Below, one piece after another: positions 41,416 to 50,280 of a stretch of 54,382 nucleotides of DNA (the stretch's first letter is position 1; each line of letters starts with the position of its first letter). Made by a program: the position numbers and the translations under genes. Origin of the DNA: Candidatus Poribacteria bacterium (GTDB taxonomy: Bacteria > Poribacteria > WGA-4E > GCA-2687025); the NCBI GenBank assembly GCA_018644665.1, contig JABGQA010000163.1, forward strand, positions 1 through 54,382, given 5' to 3'. The notes below the pieces were generated by a model that was given only the letters and a program-made list of their open reading frames with translations, ran no database searches and was not told the origin of the DNA.

Positions 41416-42357
41416 TTAGAAGCCCTGATCGAAGAAGCGATCGAAGATGCCGTCGGGCAGAGGCGCCGTCACCGCGCGGGCGTTCATCTCCAACTGCTCG
41501 ACGTTCAGGCTGCCAAGGGGATTCCCCTGGATGCGCTCTTCCTGCAGGCAGTACTGCAGCGCGAGGGCGAGTATGCTGACGTCGTTGTCTATGCACCACT
41601 GGCGCATTTTCGTCGCACGCTGGATGTCCTCGTTGTTCTGGTCGTGGCCGGACAGGTCGATGCCGGTGAGGTACCCGCGCATGATCGACCAGCCGTTCAT
41701 GACGCCGATGTCCTTCTCCGCGGCGGCGGGAAGAATGTCGTCCTGCACTTTCGACCTGAGTAGGTTGTGGTCGTTGAAGCACAGCAGAACGTCGATATCA
41801 CCACGCTCGATGGCGGCGAGATGGGAGTCGTGCGGGTTCATCCCGTAACCGACGTTGTGGATGAGCCCCTCTTCCTTCAGCCGCTTGATGCCCTCCAGCG
41901 TGCCGCCGCCTGCGAGCGTCGGCTCGATCTGCCCCGGGTCGTGGATGAGCATGGCATCGAAGTGATCCGTGCCGAGGATGTCGAGTTGGTCTCGCACGTC
42001 GTCGATGGCGCGTTGGGCCGAGTAGTCCGCCTCGCCTTCTCCGTAGTACCCCCACTTCGCCGCGCTGTGGCAGCACAGTCGGCCGCTGATGATGACCTCA
42101 TCGCGACGTATCGCGCCCCGCTTGAGCGCGACGCCCAGCTTGCGCAGCGAGTCGCCATAGCAGCGCGCGCAGTCGAAGTGGTTGATGCCGATGTCCACGG
42201 AGTGTCGGATCAACGCGACGGCCTCGTCGTCGGACACGGGCCCGAAGTTGTTCCCGAATCCCTGGGTGCCGAACGGGATGACCGGGATTTGGAGTTCGCT
42301 CTTGCCCCAGCGTCTGCGGGGTACCGCGGGTATGTCCGCCATGTGTACGTCTCTCAT
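41416..42357 (-). CDS. Aldo/keto reductase family protein with altered catalytic lysine
   Basis: The 313-residue protein is of the NADP-dependent oxidoreductase (TIM barrel) type. The family start WGKSELQIPVIPFGTQGFGNN is present, as are the Asp and Tyr of the tetrad in NHFDCARCYGDS and the histidine in AMLIHDP. The lysine normally found in IISTK is replaced: the strand reads EVIISGRLCC. Since this Lys helps proton transfer, activity may be weak or altered. Extra cysteines are frequent (CARCYG, LCCH, LCF). The start could be the ATG at 42357 or 42342. Its start lies 45 bases downstream of the M14 peptidase stop on the same strand, so the two may be cotranscribed. Confidence 0.85.
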   Translation of the reverse strand: MRDVHMADIPAVPRRRWGKSELQIPVIPFGTQGFGNNFGPVSDDEAVALIRHSVDIGINHFDCARCYGDSLRKLGVALKRGAIRRDEVIISGRLCCHSAAKWGYYGEGEADYSAQRAIDDVRDQLDILGTDHFDAMLIHDPGQIEPTLAGGGTLEGIKRLKEEGLIHNVGYGMNPHDSHLAAIERGDIDVLLCFNDHNLLRSKVQDDILPAAAEKDIGVMNGWSIMRGYLTGIDLSGHDQNNEDIQRATKMRQWCIDNDVSILALALQYCLQEERIQGNPLGSLNVEQLEMNARAVTAPLPDGIFDRFFDQGF

Positions 42358-42402
42358 TCACCGATGTGTAGTGCTGATACGTGGCGCCGTGGAAGGCGCA
42401 TC

Positions 42403-44997
42403 CTATCCCTCGTCCGCAGCGTCCAGCCGCGTCTCCGATCGGAACTCGGCGGCCGTCGGTTCCGCCGGCAGGAGTATCGCCCGGAACAACGCCTTGAATG
42501 TCGTCTGCGACCAACTCCGGTAGTGCGGACGGAACCCGAACAGATGGACCTGCCCGTCGCCAATTCGCAGGCGTCGCCACGCGGACGCGCCGGCGATCCT
42601 CTGGGCGTTTCTCGCCCACCCGGAGAGGAGTATCCCGCTCTTCGGATACGTGAGCAACGCTTCCCCAACGACATCGTCGCCCTGCTTCGGGTCTTCCTTA
42701 CCGGGCTTGGGTGCGTACGCGCGCGAGTTGGAAAAGTACACCGGCTGGGACGCCGGGAAACCGACCGTCCAAGGAGAGTCGGACGCGGGGACGGTACGCA
42801 GAACCGAGCCCGGGCACTTGAACGCGTCCCCTCCGCGTCCCACAGCGTTCTCGAGTTCCAACCCGAATAGCGCGATGGCGAAGTCGGCCGCCTGATCGCA
42901 CGCGATGAGCGTACCCCCCGCGCGCACGAACTCCTCGATCGCCACGGTACCCTCCGGCTCGAGTCCTCCCGTGAAGCGGGCGAAGACATCGCCCTCGGCG
43001 CGGCCGTCCCGGAGCGTGGACGGCGAGACGCTCGGCAGTATCAGCACATCTAAGTGGTCGTTCAGCCGACCCGCGCGGACGGCCTCGTTGCGGATCCGTC
43101 GGTACGGGACCTCGCAGTAGTCGAGCGTCCAGCGCAGCCAGCCTTCGTCCATGCTCGCGGTCCACGGCGCATACACGCCGATGCGTGGGAACGTCACGCC
43201 GACGGCCTCGACGCCGTACTCCCCGTCCACCGATGCCGCGGGTTCCGCATCCGGGGACGCGTCGCGACCGGCGTCGCCTGTGAACATCCACCACCCCAAC
43301 GGGTCGTCGGAAGGCGCCTCCGTGACGAGGCGGGCGGGCAGATCCCTGCTCAGGGCGCGGAACAATCTACGTATTCCGTCCGTGTCGTCGCCATCCACCG
43401 AGGGCCACGGAAGGGCGACCGGCATGGCCGCCGGCAGCGCGGCCAGCGCGGCGTCGACCGTGGGCAGGGCGCGCGTTGCCACCGTCAGCGGGCGTACCGC
43501 CTCCACGCGCCGCACGCCCAGGAGCATGGGCAACGTCCAACCGGAGACATCATAGGGGGCAGGCCCATCAGGATAGCGCTGCACTTCCAGCAGGTCCTTC
43601 GCGTAGGCGCCATACGGCTGGGCGCGACGCACGACGAGCGTCCCCGACGGGTAAGTCAGATCGTCCGCGACGAACTCGTCCTCGGCCACCTGGACTTCAA
43701 CGCCACCGTGCATGAGCGTCTCCAGCAGGCGCTTGACGGCGTCACGGTCGCGGTTGTCCGTTGTGATGAGCCATGCGTGGGGCGAATCGTGTTCGCCCTT
43801 CGCGATCGCGCGCTGCGACACGTTGAGCGCGCCGCGCATCCACCTGCGCGGTTCACGCGAGAGCGTGCCCAGCAGCGATCTCGCGGCCGCCATCTCGTAA
43901 TCCACGATGTCGCCGATGCGCCACCATCCGCCGGGCCACGGATTTGGGAACCGGTTGGAGGGCGCATAGCCGGCCCCGATGTCGCCCGGGCCTGTCAGGT
44001 CGGCCTTCGAGAAGTACAGCGGAGTCGCCAGAGACACGGAAGCCGCCTCCGTCAGCAGGCCGACGATGTTGTGGCGGTATGGGACGCTGCGGTTTCCGCC
44101 CGTCCACCACATGTCGTACGTGACGCCCGTCGCGACGCCGCTGAATCCCTCCGTCGTGAGGTCCATCAGCATGCGCCCGCCGATGGCGGCGATGTTCCCT
44201 ACGATTTCCGGGTCGATGTTTGGGTTCAACGGGTCCCGGAACGGCGGGACGAACATCCGCTCGCGGTTGCTCCGCTGCTGGTGCACGTCCCAGTAGATCT
44301 GCGGGAACCACTCCTGGTACAGGAGCGACGTGACTATCTGCGTCTCCTTGAGCGACAGGGCGAAGAAGTCACGGTTGTTGTCGTGGCCGGCGTAGCGTTG
44401 GTACAGCTCCGTGAGTGGCGCGGTCTCGTACGGGGTGCCCTCGATGTCCCGGTACCACTGGACGACGCGGTCCATGCCGTCCGGGTTCACGCTGGGGATC
44501 AACACGATCACCATCTCACGTCGCGCAGACGCCCACGGCTCCGCGTCCGACGTCGCGAGTTCGTACGCGAGTTGCATCGACATCTCGGGCGACGCGATCT
44601 CCGTCGAGTGGATGTTGCACGTGATGAAGAGGAAGAGGCGCGAGTCGTCGAGAAGCGCGGCGGCCTCCTCATCGGACGCGATTCCTCGCGGGTCCGCGAT
44701 GCGCCGGGCGTTCGCCTTGAGTTCGTCCAGCCGGTCGAGGTTGGAGGGGTAGGAGATCACCGCGGTGATGAGGTCGCGGCCTTCGGTGGTCGTCCCGACC
44801 GTCTGCACGCGCATGTTCGGACTCGCGTCGCCAAGCTGCGTGAAGTAGGCCTGCACTTCCTCCCAGTCGGCCAACTGGAAGTCCGTGCCCACGGGTCGCC
44901 CGAGGGCCTGCTCAGGCGTGACGATTTCCTGCGCCCGCCCGTGCAGTGCCAGCACGGCGAAGCAACACACGGCAATCGAGAAGTGGCGGCGACTCAC
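42403..44997 (-). CDS. Secreted M14-family zinc carboxypeptidase-like protein
   Basis: The 864-residue protein has a signal peptide (HFSIAVCCFAVLALHGRA). The catalytic domain has HxxE in CNIHSTE (H130, E133), the distal zinc histidine in WDVHQQ (H239) and the general-base glutamate in LLTEAAS (E317). It also has NPDGMDR and NNRDFF, typical of M14. About 500 further residues, glutamine-amidotransferase-like in places (LDVLILPSVS, EEFVRAGGTLIACD), form a C-terminal domain seen in the large M14 subgroup. The predicted role is extracytoplasmic removal of C-terminal residues from peptides. The GTG at 44997 has GGAGG seven bases upstream and is preferred over an Arg-rich extension to 45072. Confidence 0.88.
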   Translation of the reverse strand: MSRRHFSIAVCCFAVLALHGRAQEIVTPEQALGRPVGTDFQLADWEEVQAYFTQLGDASPNMRVQTVGTTTEGRDLITAVISYPSNLDRLDELKANARRIADPRGIASDEEAAALLDDSRLFLFITCNIHSTEIASPEMSMQLAYELATSDAEPWASARREMVIVLIPSVNPDGMDRVVQWYRDIEGTPYETAPLTELYQRYAGHDNNRDFFALSLKETQIVTSLLYQEWFPQIYWDVHQQRSNRERMFVPPFRDPLNPNIDPEIVGNIAAIGGRMLMDLTTEGFSGVATGVTYDMWWTGGNRSVPYRHNIVGLLTEAASVSLATPLYFSKADLTGPGDIGAGYAPSNRFPNPWPGGWWRIGDIVDYEMAAARSLLGTLSREPRRWMRGALNVSQRAIAKGEHDSPHAWLITTDNRDRDAVKRLLETLMHGGVEVQVAEDEFVADDLTYPSGTLVVRRAQPYGAYAKDLLEVQRYPDGPAPYDVSGWTLPMLLGVRRVEAVRPLTVATRALPTVDAALAALPAAMPVALPWPSVDGDDTDGIRRLFRALSRDLPARLVTEAPSDDPLGWWMFTGDAGRDASPDAEPAASVDGEYGVEAVGVTFPRIGVYAPWTASMDEGWLRWTLDYCEVPYRRIRNEAVRAGRLNDHLDVLILPSVSPSTLRDGRAEGDVFARFTGGLEPEGTVAIEEFVRAGGTLIACDQAADFAIALFGLELENAVGRGGDAFKCPGSVLRTVPASDSPWTVGFPASQPVYFSNSRAYAPKPGKEDPKQGDDVVGEALLTYPKSGILLSGWARNAQRIAGASAWRRLRIGDGQVHLFGFRPHYRSWSQTTFKALFRAILLPAEPTAAEFRSETRLDAADEG

Positions 44998-45108
44998 GTG
45001 GGATCCTCCGTGCGGATGGGCGGGCCGACTCAGGGTCACGGATCGACGCGGGGCGCGCAACCGGAGCGGCATGGGCGTACTGCCGCCGTTATCTTCGGTC
45101 GAGGCACG

Positions 45109-45417
45109 CTACGCGAGCAGCACGAGGAACGTCGCGGCCGTGATCAGTGACAGGAACCCCACGGTGTAGAGCGCTAGGGACACCGCATCCGACCTGCGCC
45201 CGTCTACGTACCACATCGCCGCCTTGCCGAACACCGCCACCCCGATGAACGCGGCAGACAGCACGACCAGAAGCAAGTAAGCAGTCACCGCGAGGGGCCC
45301 GTTTCGCGTCTTCAGCACGTCCTGCCCGCTGTAGAACAGGAGACCGACAAGACCGATGTAGATGGACGCGATGGCGGCATGGATGAACGCGTGACGCGCG
45401 AGGTCGCGATGCCGCAT
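45109..45417 (-). CDS. Small three-helix membrane protein
   Basis: This 102-residue integral membrane protein has three hydrophobic segments: FIHAAIASIYIGLVGLLFY, GPLAVTAYLLLVVLSAAFIGVAVF and ALYTVGFLSLITAATFLVLLA. I do not recognise the family. Coding support comes from the strongly hydrophobic, organised segments and from its position in a run of minus-strand genes, 26 bases after the PhyH gene and about 110 bases before the M14 gene. The ATG at 45417 precedes MRHRDLARHAF; the ribosome site (AGAG) is weak. Confidence 0.65.
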   Translation of the reverse strand: MRHRDLARHAFIHAAIASIYIGLVGLLFYSGQDVLKTRNGPLAVTAYLLLVVLSAAFIGVAVFGKAAMWYVDGRRSDAVSLALYTVGFLSLITAATFLVLLA

Positions 45418-45443
45418 GGGCGCTCTGTCACCGTGTAGGCTGT

Positions 45444-46217
45444 CTACGCGGCTTCCTCCTCGAACTCGGCTCGGAGGCCGGGATACTCTCGCCAGATGTC
45501 CGTGTAGACATCGGGCCCGTTCTCCTCGATGTCGGCGTGACGCAGACGCGTTATCGCGGCGTAGCGCACGTTTGCAGACCCGTTGGGAGCCGCTGTATGG
45601 ACGATTTGATGGTGCGCGAGGACGAGATCGCCCGCCTCGCCGGTTATCTGCACGGGCGCCTCGGGCAGGTCGACACGCGGCATGCCTTCCGCAAGCACCT
45701 CGTGTCCGTGCTCCAGGAAGTGGTCTCGGAAGAACGTGTGTGACCGAGGCCACACGGTGAAGTTACCGCTGTAAGGTTCCGGCACGTCTCCGAGATATAT
45801 GACCGCCAACGCGGTGAAGCCGCGCTTGTACTCGCCCTTGGGCGTCCCGTTCGTGCCGGACCCCAGTCCATCGAGGTGACCACGTGGCTCGCCGGGATCC
45901 GTCCCCACGGCGCCGGGCCACCGCAGCGCGATCTGCACGCCACCCACGCGTTGCACGTTGCCCTCGCCGATCATCGACTCGGCTACGTCCATTACCGTGG
46001 ACTTGTTGAATAGGTCTGTCATCACCGGCAGGCTGCGAAGCTCGTCGCACATCGCGGCAGGCCGGTACTCCGAGCTATTCTCGTCGCGCACGCCTACCGA
46101 TCCGACGGAGTGGTTTACGGCCTGTCTGGCAGCTTCCACCATGAGACGTGGGACGGCGCCACGCACCGTCACATATCCCTGCTGGTGGAAATGCAGCTTC
46201 TGTCGCCGTGTGAGCAT
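45444..46217 (-). CDS. Phytanoyl-CoA dioxygenase (PhyH) family protein, second copy
   Basis: The 257-residue Fe(II)/2-oxoglutarate oxygenase-like protein has the facial triad as GHLDGLG (H114, D116) and HHQIVHTAAPN (H207). R218 in VRYAAI is the likely 2-oxoglutarate anchor. It is only distantly similar to the copy at 11906-12676, so this is not a recent duplication. The ATG follows GGAGGAAGG at a good distance. It is the first gene of a minus-strand run with the small membrane protein and the M14 peptidase, and is divergent from the sigma-54 activator. The substrate is unknown. Confidence 0.88.
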   Translation of the reverse strand: MLTRRQKLHFHQQGYVTVRGAVPRLMVEAARQAVNHSVGSVGVRDENSSEYRPAAMCDELRSLPVMTDLFNKSTVMDVAESMIGEGNVQRVGGVQIALRWPGAVGTDPGEPRGHLDGLGSGTNGTPKGEYKRGFTALAVIYLGDVPEPYSGNFTVWPRSHTFFRDHFLEHGHEVLAEGMPRVDLPEAPVQITGEAGDLVLAHHQIVHTAAPNGSANVRYAAITRLRHADIEENGPDVYTDIWREYPGLRAEFEEEAA

Positions 46218-46467
46218 AGTCCTTCCTCCCGCGCCTGATGGTCCCGTTCGCCACGAACACGCGTGATTCTAACATACGCCTGAGCATGTCGCGGTGGCCA
46301 TCCGACCGCGGCCCGCGCCGAACACGCGCGGGGGGCTTCACGGGCATCGAGGCCCGATTCACACCTGGAATGTTGGCATGTTAGGATGCGCCTATAGATG
46401 GGACGTGTCCCGGGCCCGCAGAACGGAACGCGTGCGGCGCGCTAGGGCGAAGCGTGAGGCTCCCGCA

Positions 46468-48240
46468 ATGCAGACCCACGACGAAGCCAGGCTGCGCGCC
46501 CTGGTCCAGCACAGCTCTAGTGACATCGCCGTCATCGATGCCACCGGTCGGTTGCTTTACGCGATGCCATCGGCAGAGGGGAAGGGGGTCATCGGGTACG
46601 CCCTCCTGGATCTGCAAGGTCGGGACGTAACCGAACTCACACATCCGTCGGACCTACCGCGAGTGCGCGCTGCTCTCGCCCAACTCGCTTCGTCGCCCGA
46701 CGCGACGCTGACACTGCAGACTCGCGTGCGACATCGGGATGGGGCGTACCGACACGTCGAAGTGGTCGCCTCGAACCACCTGACGGATCCCTCCATCGAA
46801 GGCATCGTCCTGAACCTGCAGGACATCACGGACAGCATCACGGCGGAGCACCGGCAGGACATATTCCTCGGGATGCTAGGCGATCTCGACGTCAGCACCG
46901 TCGTGCTACAGAGGGACCGGTTCATCCACGCCAACCCCGCGTTCTGCCGCCTGAGCGGGTATGCGGAGGAGGCACTTCAGGAGATCGAGTCCGCCTTCGA
47001 CATCATCGTGGCCGGCGCTAGCGAGTTGAGGCGCCAGTTGGCCCGCCGGATGCGGGGCCACGTCACGAAGGCGGTGCACGAGTGCACACTGCGTCGAGAA
47101 GACGGTCAGGACCTGGATATCGAAGTGACGTTCCGCGCAGGCGACGCGGAGGAGGACGCTCAGATCGTCGGCATCGTTCAGGACATCACGGAGCGGAAGG
47201 AGCGCGAGGCGTCTCTCCGCGCTCGCGCCGAAGCGTTGGAGACGCAGGTCGGTGACCTCCAGCGGGCGGTGGCCCGCAAGTACGACTTCGAAGGGATCGT
47301 CGGCAAGTCGCCCGCGATGAAGCGCGTCTACACACAGATGGAGGCCGCCATCGACTCCGGGCTCACGGTGCTCATCACGGGGCCGACCGGGGCCGGCAAG
47401 GAACTCATCGCTAAGGCGATCCACTACAACAGTCCGCGAGGCGTCGACCAGCGGCCGCCCACGCAACTCAACTGCGGGGCGGTGCCGCGCGACCTGATCG
47501 CGAGCACGCTGTTCGGGCACCGGCGCGGGGCCTTCACCGGCGCGGACCGAGACGCGGTCGGGCTCTTCGAGGCCGCGTCCGGTGGCACGCTCATTCTGGA
47601 CGAGATCGGCGAGATGGCTATGGACGCGCAGATCAACCTGCTACGCGTCCTCGAGGAACGCGCCGTGCTACGGCTCGGGGAGACGACGACCCGCGACGTC
47701 GACGTGCGCGTCATAGCCATCACGAACCGCGATCTGCCCGCCGAGATAGGAGCTGGGCGATTCCGCGAGGATCTGTACTACCGACTGCGCGTTCTCGCCA
47801 TCCAGATGCCGTCGCTGGCCGACCGCCGCGAGGACATCCCCAAGCTGGCGGAACGGTTCCTCGCGGAAGCCTGTGAAGCGATGACGAAGGCGCTGGTCGG
47901 CTTCACGTCGGAGGCCGTCGAGTTGCTGGACCACCATCCCTGGCCCGGCAACATCCGGGAGCTGCAGAACGCCGTGCACAGCGCGGCCGCGTTCGCCCCG
48001 GCTGGGGGCGCGGTCGACCGACGCCACTTCCCCGCTGAAATGACGAGCGGCGTCGCGCTGACGTCCGAGCTGAAGGCGCTCGGACTCAGCTACAAGGACT
48101 CTGTCGCCCTTTACCGCAGGCGACTGGTCGAGGACGCGCTACGCGCCTGCGACGGAAACCGGACGCGCGCCGCGGGGATGCTCTCCATGCAACGCACGAA
48201 CCTCGTGCGCCTGGTACGCGAGTTGGGCGTGTCGGACTAG
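46468..48240 (+). CDS. PAS-PAS sigma-54-dependent transcriptional activator
   Basis: This 590-residue enhancer-binding protein has two PAS domains (about 10-125 and 135-250; FIHANPAFCRLSGYAEE is a clear PAS core). An AAA+ sigma-54 interaction domain lies near 275-510, with Walker A GPTGAGKE near residue 305, the sigma-54 contact loop GAFTGA near 354, and Walker B GGTLILDEIGEM. A C-terminal Fis-type helix-turn-helix ends the protein (DALRACDGNRTRAAGMLSMQRTNLVRLVREL). There is no phosphoacceptor receiver domain, so it probably senses a ligand or redox state through the PAS domains. The ATG at 46468 follows GAGG. Its neighbour iolD, 177 bases downstream, is a possible target, but I could not find a correctly spaced -24/-12 promoter there. 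Confidence 0.9.
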   Translation: MQTHDEARLRALVQHSSSDIAVIDATGRLLYAMPSAEGKGVIGYALLDLQGRDVTELTHPSDLPRVRAALAQLASSPDATLTLQTRVRHRDGAYRHVEVVASNHLTDPSIEGIVLNLQDITDSITAEHRQDIFLGMLGDLDVSTVVLQRDRFIHANPAFCRLSGYAEEALQEIESAFDIIVAGASELRRQLARRMRGHVTKAVHECTLRREDGQDLDIEVTFRAGDAEEDAQIVGIVQDITERKEREASLRARAEALETQVGDLQRAVARKYDFEGIVGKSPAMKRVYTQMEAAIDSGLTVLITGPTGAGKELIAKAIHYNSPRGVDQRPPTQLNCGAVPRDLIASTLFGHRRGAFTGADRDAVGLFEAASGGTLILDEIGEMAMDAQINLLRVLEERAVLRLGETTTRDVDVRVIAITNRDLPAEIGAGRFREDLYYRLRVLAIQMPSLADRREDIPKLAERFLAEACEAMTKALVGFTSEAVELLDHHPWPGNIRELQNAVHSAAAFAPAGGAVDRRHFPAEMTSGVALTSELKALGLSYKDSVALYRRRLVEDALRACDGNRTRAAGMLSMQRTNLVRLVRELGVSD

Positions 48241-48417
48241 CACGCCGGTTCGGAGCCCCATGCCCAGTTGGCGCCTCGGCGCTCACGTCCCCGGGTCCTG
48301 TCCGTCAACGTGCGGCGCGGGTTCGTGCTGAACGCGCGGATCGAGTAATATCCGTCTCGCAACGCGGATCGCCGCGATACCGACCGTCCTCGAACCCGCC
48401 CAGGGAGGCAGAGCGCG

Positions 48418-50280
48418 ATGGAGACCGTGCGATGCACGATGGCACAGGCCCTCGTGGAGTTCCTCAAGCAGCAGCACGTGGATCGAGACGGTCGCGAGAC
48501 GCCCTTCTTCGCCGGCGCGTGGGGCATCTTCGGCCACGGCAGCGTCGCGGGCGTGGGGCAGGCGCTCCGGGACACGAAGGACTTCCGCTACTACCTCTGC
48601 CGCAACGAGCAGGCGATGGTGCACACGGCTATCGCCTACGCGAAGATGAAGAACCGGCTCAGCACGTACGTGTGCACGACGTCCATCGGCCCCGGCGCGA
48701 CGAACATGGTCACCGGCGCCGCGACGGCCACCATCAACCGCATTCCCGTCCTGCTGCTGCCCGGCGACATCTTCGCGCGGCGGAACGTCGCCCCCGTGTT
48801 GCAGCAACTCGAGTCCGAGCATAGCCAGGACATCTCGGTCAACGACGCATTCAAGTGCGTCTCACGGTATTGGGACCGCATCAACCGGCCGGAGCAACTG
48901 CCGTACGCCTTGCCGGAGGTCATGCGCGTGCTGACGTCGCCCGCCGAAACGGGCGCGGTGACGCTCTGCCTGCCGCAGGACGTGCAAGCAGAAGCGCACG
49001 ACTTCCCTGCGGACATGTTCCGCAGACGCGTGTGGCGCATCCCCCGGCCGTTGGCCGATCGCGGCGTCATCAGGCAGGCCGTGCAGTGGATTCGCGAGGC
49101 GAAGACGCCCATCATCATCGCGGGTGGCGGGGTCCTGTATAGCGAGGCGACGGACGCGCTGGACAGCTTCGCGACGCAGACTGGAATCGCCGTCGCCGAG
49201 ACCATGGCCGGCAAGGGGTCGCTGCCGTACACGCACGAGCAGAACCTCGAAGCCATGGGCGTGACGGGGACGCCCGGCGCGAACCTCCTCGCGCGCGACG
49301 CGGATCTCGTGATCTCGATCGGCACGCGTCTCAGCGACTTCACGACCGCGTCGAAGACGGCGTTCCAAAACCCGAACGTGCGCTTCCTCAACATCAACAT
49401 CGCGGAGTTCGACGCGTACAAGCAGGCGGCGCTCCCCGTTACGGCGGACGCGCGCGTGACGCTCGAAGAACTGAGCGAGGCGTTGCAGGGACACCGCGTC
49501 AGCGACGCCTACGCAGAGCGTGTGCGCGCGTACCGCGCCGAGTGGCAGGGCGAGGTGGATCGACTGTTCGGCATCCGGCACGGGCCGCCTATTAGCCAGA
49601 GCGAGGTCATCGGCCTCGTGAACGGGTTCTCGGACCCGAAGGACGTCGTCATCTGCGCCGCGGGCAGCCTGCCGGGCGACCTGCACAAGCTGTGGCGCAC
49701 CAGCGACACGAAGGGTTACCACCTCGAGTACGGCTACTCGTGCATGGGCTACGAGATCGCCGGCGGCATCGGCATCAAGATGGCGGACCCGTCGCGCGAG
49801 GTGTACGTGATGGTCGGCGATGGCTCGTACCAGATGATGTCGAACGAAATCGCCACGTCCGTGCAGGAGGGCTACAAGCTCAGCATCATCTTGCTGGACA
49901 ACCACGGGTTCAGCAGCATCGGCGGGTTGTCACAATCCGTCGGGTGCGAGGGCTTCGGCACGGACTTCAAGTACCGCCGCGAAGAGAGCGGACACCTGGA
50001 CGGCGCGTACCTGCCGGTGGACTTCGTCGCGAACGCCGCGAGCATGGGCGCCCACGCCGTCCGCGCGCGCACTCACGACGACCTCAAGCAGGCGCTCGTG
50101 GACATGAAGTCCATCGACCGCACGACGGTCATCGTCGTCGAGACGGACAAGGAGAGCCGCGTGCCGGGCTACGAGTCGTGGTGGGACGTTCCCGTCGCGC
50201 AGGTATCCGACACGGAGTCCGTCAAGCTGGCGCGCAAGGAATACGACGAGCAGGTGAAGCTCGAACGCCACTTCATCTAG
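48418..50280 (+). CDS. iolD: 3D-(3,5/4)-trihydroxycyclohexane-1,2-dione hydrolase IolD
   Basis: The 620-residue thiamine-diphosphate enzyme of myo-inositol catabolism hydrolyses the ring dione to 5-deoxyglucuronate. It shows the family start TMAQALVEFLKQQHVDRDG, the catalytic glutamate in CRNEQAMVH, GAWGIFGHGSVAGVGQAL, the central GTRLSDFTTASKTAF, and the ThDP-binding VMVGDGSYQMMSNEI...LLDNHGFSSIG. The length matches IolD. The ATG is preceded by GGGAGGCAGAGCGCG. No other iol gene is present in the window, so inositol catabolism genes are either dispersed or the enzyme is used in another cyclitol pathway. It overlaps the convergent radical SAM gene by eight bases. Confidence 0.93.
   Translation: METVRCTMAQALVEFLKQQHVDRDGRETPFFAGAWGIFGHGSVAGVGQALRDTKDFRYYLCRNEQAMVHTAIAYAKMKNRLSTYVCTTSIGPGATNMVTGAATATINRIPVLLLPGDIFARRNVAPVLQQLESEHSQDISVNDAFKCVSRYWDRINRPEQLPYALPEVMRVLTSPAETGAVTLCLPQDVQAEAHDFPADMFRRRVWRIPRPLADRGVIRQAVQWIREAKTPIIIAGGGVLYSEATDALDSFATQTGIAVAETMAGKGSLPYTHEQNLEAMGVTGTPGANLLARDADLVISIGTRLSDFTTASKTAFQNPNVRFLNINIAEFDAYKQAALPVTADARVTLEELSEALQGHRVSDAYAERVRAYRAEWQGEVDRLFGIRHGPPISQSEVIGLVNGFSDPKDVVICAAGSLPGDLHKLWRTSDTKGYHLEYGYSCMGYEIAGGIGIKMADPSREVYVMVGDGSYQMMSNEIATSVQEGYKLSIILLDNHGFSSIGGLSQSVGCEGFGTDFKYRREESGHLDGAYLPVDFVANAASMGAHAVRARTHDDLKQALVDMKSIDRTTVIVVETDKESRVPGYESWWDVPVAQVSDTESVKLARKEYDEQVKLERHFI

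Noticed and set aside
43054..45150. Open plus-strand frame of 698 codons opposite the M14 peptidase gene
   Set aside because: It is the antisense shadow of a GC-rich gene with clear zinc-site motifs; the translated product is His/Arg-rich and matches nothing.
46371..46400. TTGGCATG...ATGC resembling a sigma-54 -24/-12 promoter upstream of the activator
   Set aside because: The GG to GC spacing is one base too long for the strictly spaced sigma-54 element.
48270..48300. TTGGCGCC...GC upstream of iolD as a sigma-54 promoter
   Set aside because: The spacing is one base too short and it matches little beyond the dinucleotides.
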